Positions 62,448-64,000 of a stretch of DNA of 64,000 bases are shown one piece after another. Location of the stretch: contig NZ_FONZ01000001.1 of NCBI RefSeq assembly GCF_900113055.1, forward strand, positions 310,001-374,000, read 5' to 3'. The position numbers and the translations under genes were made by a program. Every line of letters starts with the position of its first letter. Position 1 is the stretch's first letter. Under the pieces are notes generated by a model. The model made no database searches. It had not been told where the DNA came from and was given only the letters and a program-made list of their open reading frames with translations. Source of the DNA: Flavimobilis marinus (GTDB lineage Bacteria; Actinomycetota; Actinomycetes; Actinomycetales; Cellulomonadaceae).

Positions 62448-64000
62448 ATGAGCATGCTGAACGACCAGCCGGACGCCGCCGTCGCGGACGTGATCCCCTG
62501 CGAGGACGAGCCCATCCGCATCCCGGGCTCGGTGCAGCCCCACGGCGTCCTGCTGGCCGTCCGCGGCCACGACCTCACGATCCAGGCCGCGTCGGCGAGC
62601 GCGGCGCCGCACCTGGGCTGGACCCCGGAGGAGCTCCTCGGGCGACGTCTCGGTGACGTCCTCGGCGCGGCGGCCGTCGGTGACCTGCGCTGCAGCGACG
62701 AGGCCACGGACCCGCGGCGCATCGAGCCGACGCTCGCGGACAGCACGGCCGGGGCGTTCGACCTCCTCAGCCACCGCGTCGGCGACGTGACGATCGTCGA
62801 GCTCGAGGCCGCGCTGCCAGCGCCGGGGGAGGCGCCGTCCCGCATGCGAACCTCCCTGCGCGCGCTCCAGGCCGCCGGCACCATCGAGACCCTCACGGCG
62901 GTGCTCGCCACCGAGGTGCGCCGGGTCACCGGGTTCGACCGCGTCATGGTCTACCGCTTCGACGCGGACTGGAACGGCGAGGTCGTCGCGGAGGACGCGC
63001 GCGCCGACCTGGACCCGTTCCTCGGCCTGCACTACCCGGCGTCCGACATCCCCGCGCAGGCGCGGGCGCTGTACATGAGCCAGTGGATGCGGTCGATCCC
63101 CGACGCCCGGTACACGCCGAGCCCGCTCGTCCCGCCGGTGCTCGACGGCCAGCCGCTGGACCTGTCGGGCTCCGCGCTGCGCAGCGTCTCGCCGGTGCAC
63201 CTGCAGTACCTGGACAACATGGGCGTCCGCGCCTCGATGTCGGTGTCGATCGTGGTCAACGGCCAGCTCTGGGGCCTCATCGCCTGCCACCACTACGCCG
63301 GTCCGCACTTCCCGAGCGCCACGGCGCGTGGCGTGGCCGAGTTCCTCGGTCGCACCGCGTCCGTCCTGGTCCAGGGCAAGCTCGAGGAGGCCCGGCACCT
63401 GGAGACGCTCGCGATCACCGCCGCGTCCGCGCAGATCACCCGCGCGCTCGCGGCCCAGACCCGTCAGCCCCTCGAGACCCTCACGCACGACGACGCGATG
63501 CTCGAGCTCTTCGGGGGCGTGACCGGTGGAGCCGTGCGCATCCACGGCGAGCTGCGGCTGCTGGGCGCGACGCCGACCATGGCGGACGTCACCGAGCTCT
63601 ACCGCGTGGTCAGCGAACCGGGGCTCGGACCGTTCTCGTCGTCGTCCCTCGTCCGGGATCTCGCGGGCGCAGGCGACGACGTGATCGCGCTCGCCAAGCG
63701 GATCACGCCCACCGCGAGCGGCGTGCTGCTGGTGCCGCTCGGTCGGGGCGAGGACTTCCTCGCGTGGTTCCGCCCCGAGGTCCTGCGCGAGGTGCACTGG
63801 GCCGGAGACCCGGAGGCCAAGGGCCTCGAGGAGACCGACGCCGGCCTGCGGCTGACGCCGCGCGCGTCGTTCAGCGACTGGGTGGAGCGGGTGCGCGGAA
63901 CCGCGCAGGCCTGGCAGCCGGCGGAGGTCGCCGCGGGACAGCGGCTCGCGCAGGACCTCGCGGGCGTGATCTCCCGTCGTGCGGCGGAGGGCAGCCGCAT
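62448..64000 (+). CDS. Bacteriophytochrome photosensory module, 3' truncated by window
   Basis: The first 517 codons of a biliverdin-binding red/far-red photoreceptor. Cys18 lies in PCEDEPIRIPGSVQPHGVLL, the chromophore-attachment site of bacteriophytochromes, followed by a PAS domain (about 20-125). The GAF domain (about 140-315) has VYRFDADWNGEVVAED, the LHYPASDIPAQAR (DIP) motif and the CHHYAGPHFP pocket His. The PHY domain (about 320-500) ends with the tongue motif PRASFSDW. The output domain lies past the window. The ATG at 62448 and that at 62454 are both possible; GGAAGG is about 14 nt upstream of the first and a -10-like TAGAGT lies at 62408-62413. No haem oxygenase gene is visible nearby. 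Confidence 0.93.
   Translation, partial: MSMLNDQPDAAVADVIPCEDEPIRIPGSVQPHGVLLAVRGHDLTIQAASASAAPHLGWTPEELLGRRLGDVLGAAAVGDLRCSDEATDPRRIEPTLADSTAGAFDLLSHRVGDVTIVELEAALPAPGEAPSRMRTSLRALQAAGTIETLTAVLATEVRRVTGFDRVMVYRFDADWNGEVVAEDARADLDPFLGLHYPASDIPAQARALYMSQWMRSIPDARYTPSPLVPPVLDGQPLDLSGSALRSVSPVHLQYLDNMGVRASMSVSIVVNGQLWGLIACHHYAGPHFPSATARGVAEFLGRTASVLVQGKLEEARHLETLAITAASAQITRALAAQTRQPLETLTHDDAMLELFGGVTGGAVRIHGELRLLGATPTMADVTELYRVVSEPGLGPFSSSSLVRDLAGAGDDVIALAKRITPTASGVLLVPLGRGEDFLAWFRPEVLREVHWAGDPEAKGLEETDAGLRLTPRASFSDWVERVRGTAQAWQPAEVAAGQRLAQDLAGVISRRAAEGSR

Noticed and set aside
58626-63797. A minus-strand open frame of 1723 codons
   Set aside because: Only the part to 60278 reads as natural protein. 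Beyond it the sequence is His/Arg/Gly-rich and antisense to recQ and the phytochrome, a usual shadow in GC-rich DNA.

Overview
This is a very GC-rich window with GTG and ATG starts, many ATGA/GTGA start-stop overlaps and several apparent leaderless promoters. That fits a high-GC actinobacterium. A Micrococcales or Cellulomonas-like host is my inference from gene content and style; no rRNA or taxonomic marker is present.

Region 1 (1-22.6 kb): the end of nuoN and a polyprenyl diphosphate synthase (quinone respiration) lead into a tightly packed ten-gene cluster. It encodes an RDD-FHA membrane protein, a PP2C phosphatase, a second FHA protein, a transmembrane Ser/Thr kinase with a small ectodomain, and a 2151-residue anchored protein built from propeller-like, Ig/cadherin-like and Fn3 repeats. 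It continues with a MoxR ATPase, a DUF58 protein, a polytopic transglutaminase-fold protein lacking its Cys-His-Asp triad, a 1454-residue EssC-type ATPase with ubiquitin-like and FHA domains, and a WXG100-type protein. I read it as a minimal, phospho-regulated type VII-like secretion or surface system without recognisable EccB, EccD, EccE or mycosin. A short acidic Thr motif recurs in the phosphatase and both FHA proteins and may link kinase to FHA domains. This is the most interesting part of the window.

Region 2 (22.7-38.9 kb): housekeeping and small-accessory genes. These are fprA, an HtpX-like protease, map, a decayed two-gene remnant, an NmrA/DUF1772 pair with a divergent AraC regulator, a large membrane protein, a HAD phosphatase, a YajQ protein and RarD. 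tRNA-Tyr(GTA) follows, with two hairpins and an unexplained structured element, then a CAP-domain exoprotein, a PfkB kinase, a GlsB/YeaQ protein, a membrane protein and a TspO homologue with a loop insertion.

Region 3 (39.0-54.7 kb): a molybdenum island. moaA-moaD-moeB-moeA-moaC-mobA is followed by narK and narGHJI. The converging minus-strand operon mogA-DUF6457-moaE-MOT1-type molybdate transporter completes it. Molybdate import, cofactor assembly, nitrate transport and the molybdoenzyme thus sit together.

Region 4 (54.8-64 kb): a cytochrome P450, a SulP transporter, an SDR, an anchored propeller-like protein, RecQ, and the photosensory part of a bacteriophytochrome cut by the window end. 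Two convergent gene junctions (narI/MOT1 and P450/SulP) carry the same unusual architecture: four copies of a short word as two direct plus two inverted copies about 20 nt apart. I saw no insertion sequence, prophage, CRISPR array or rRNA.
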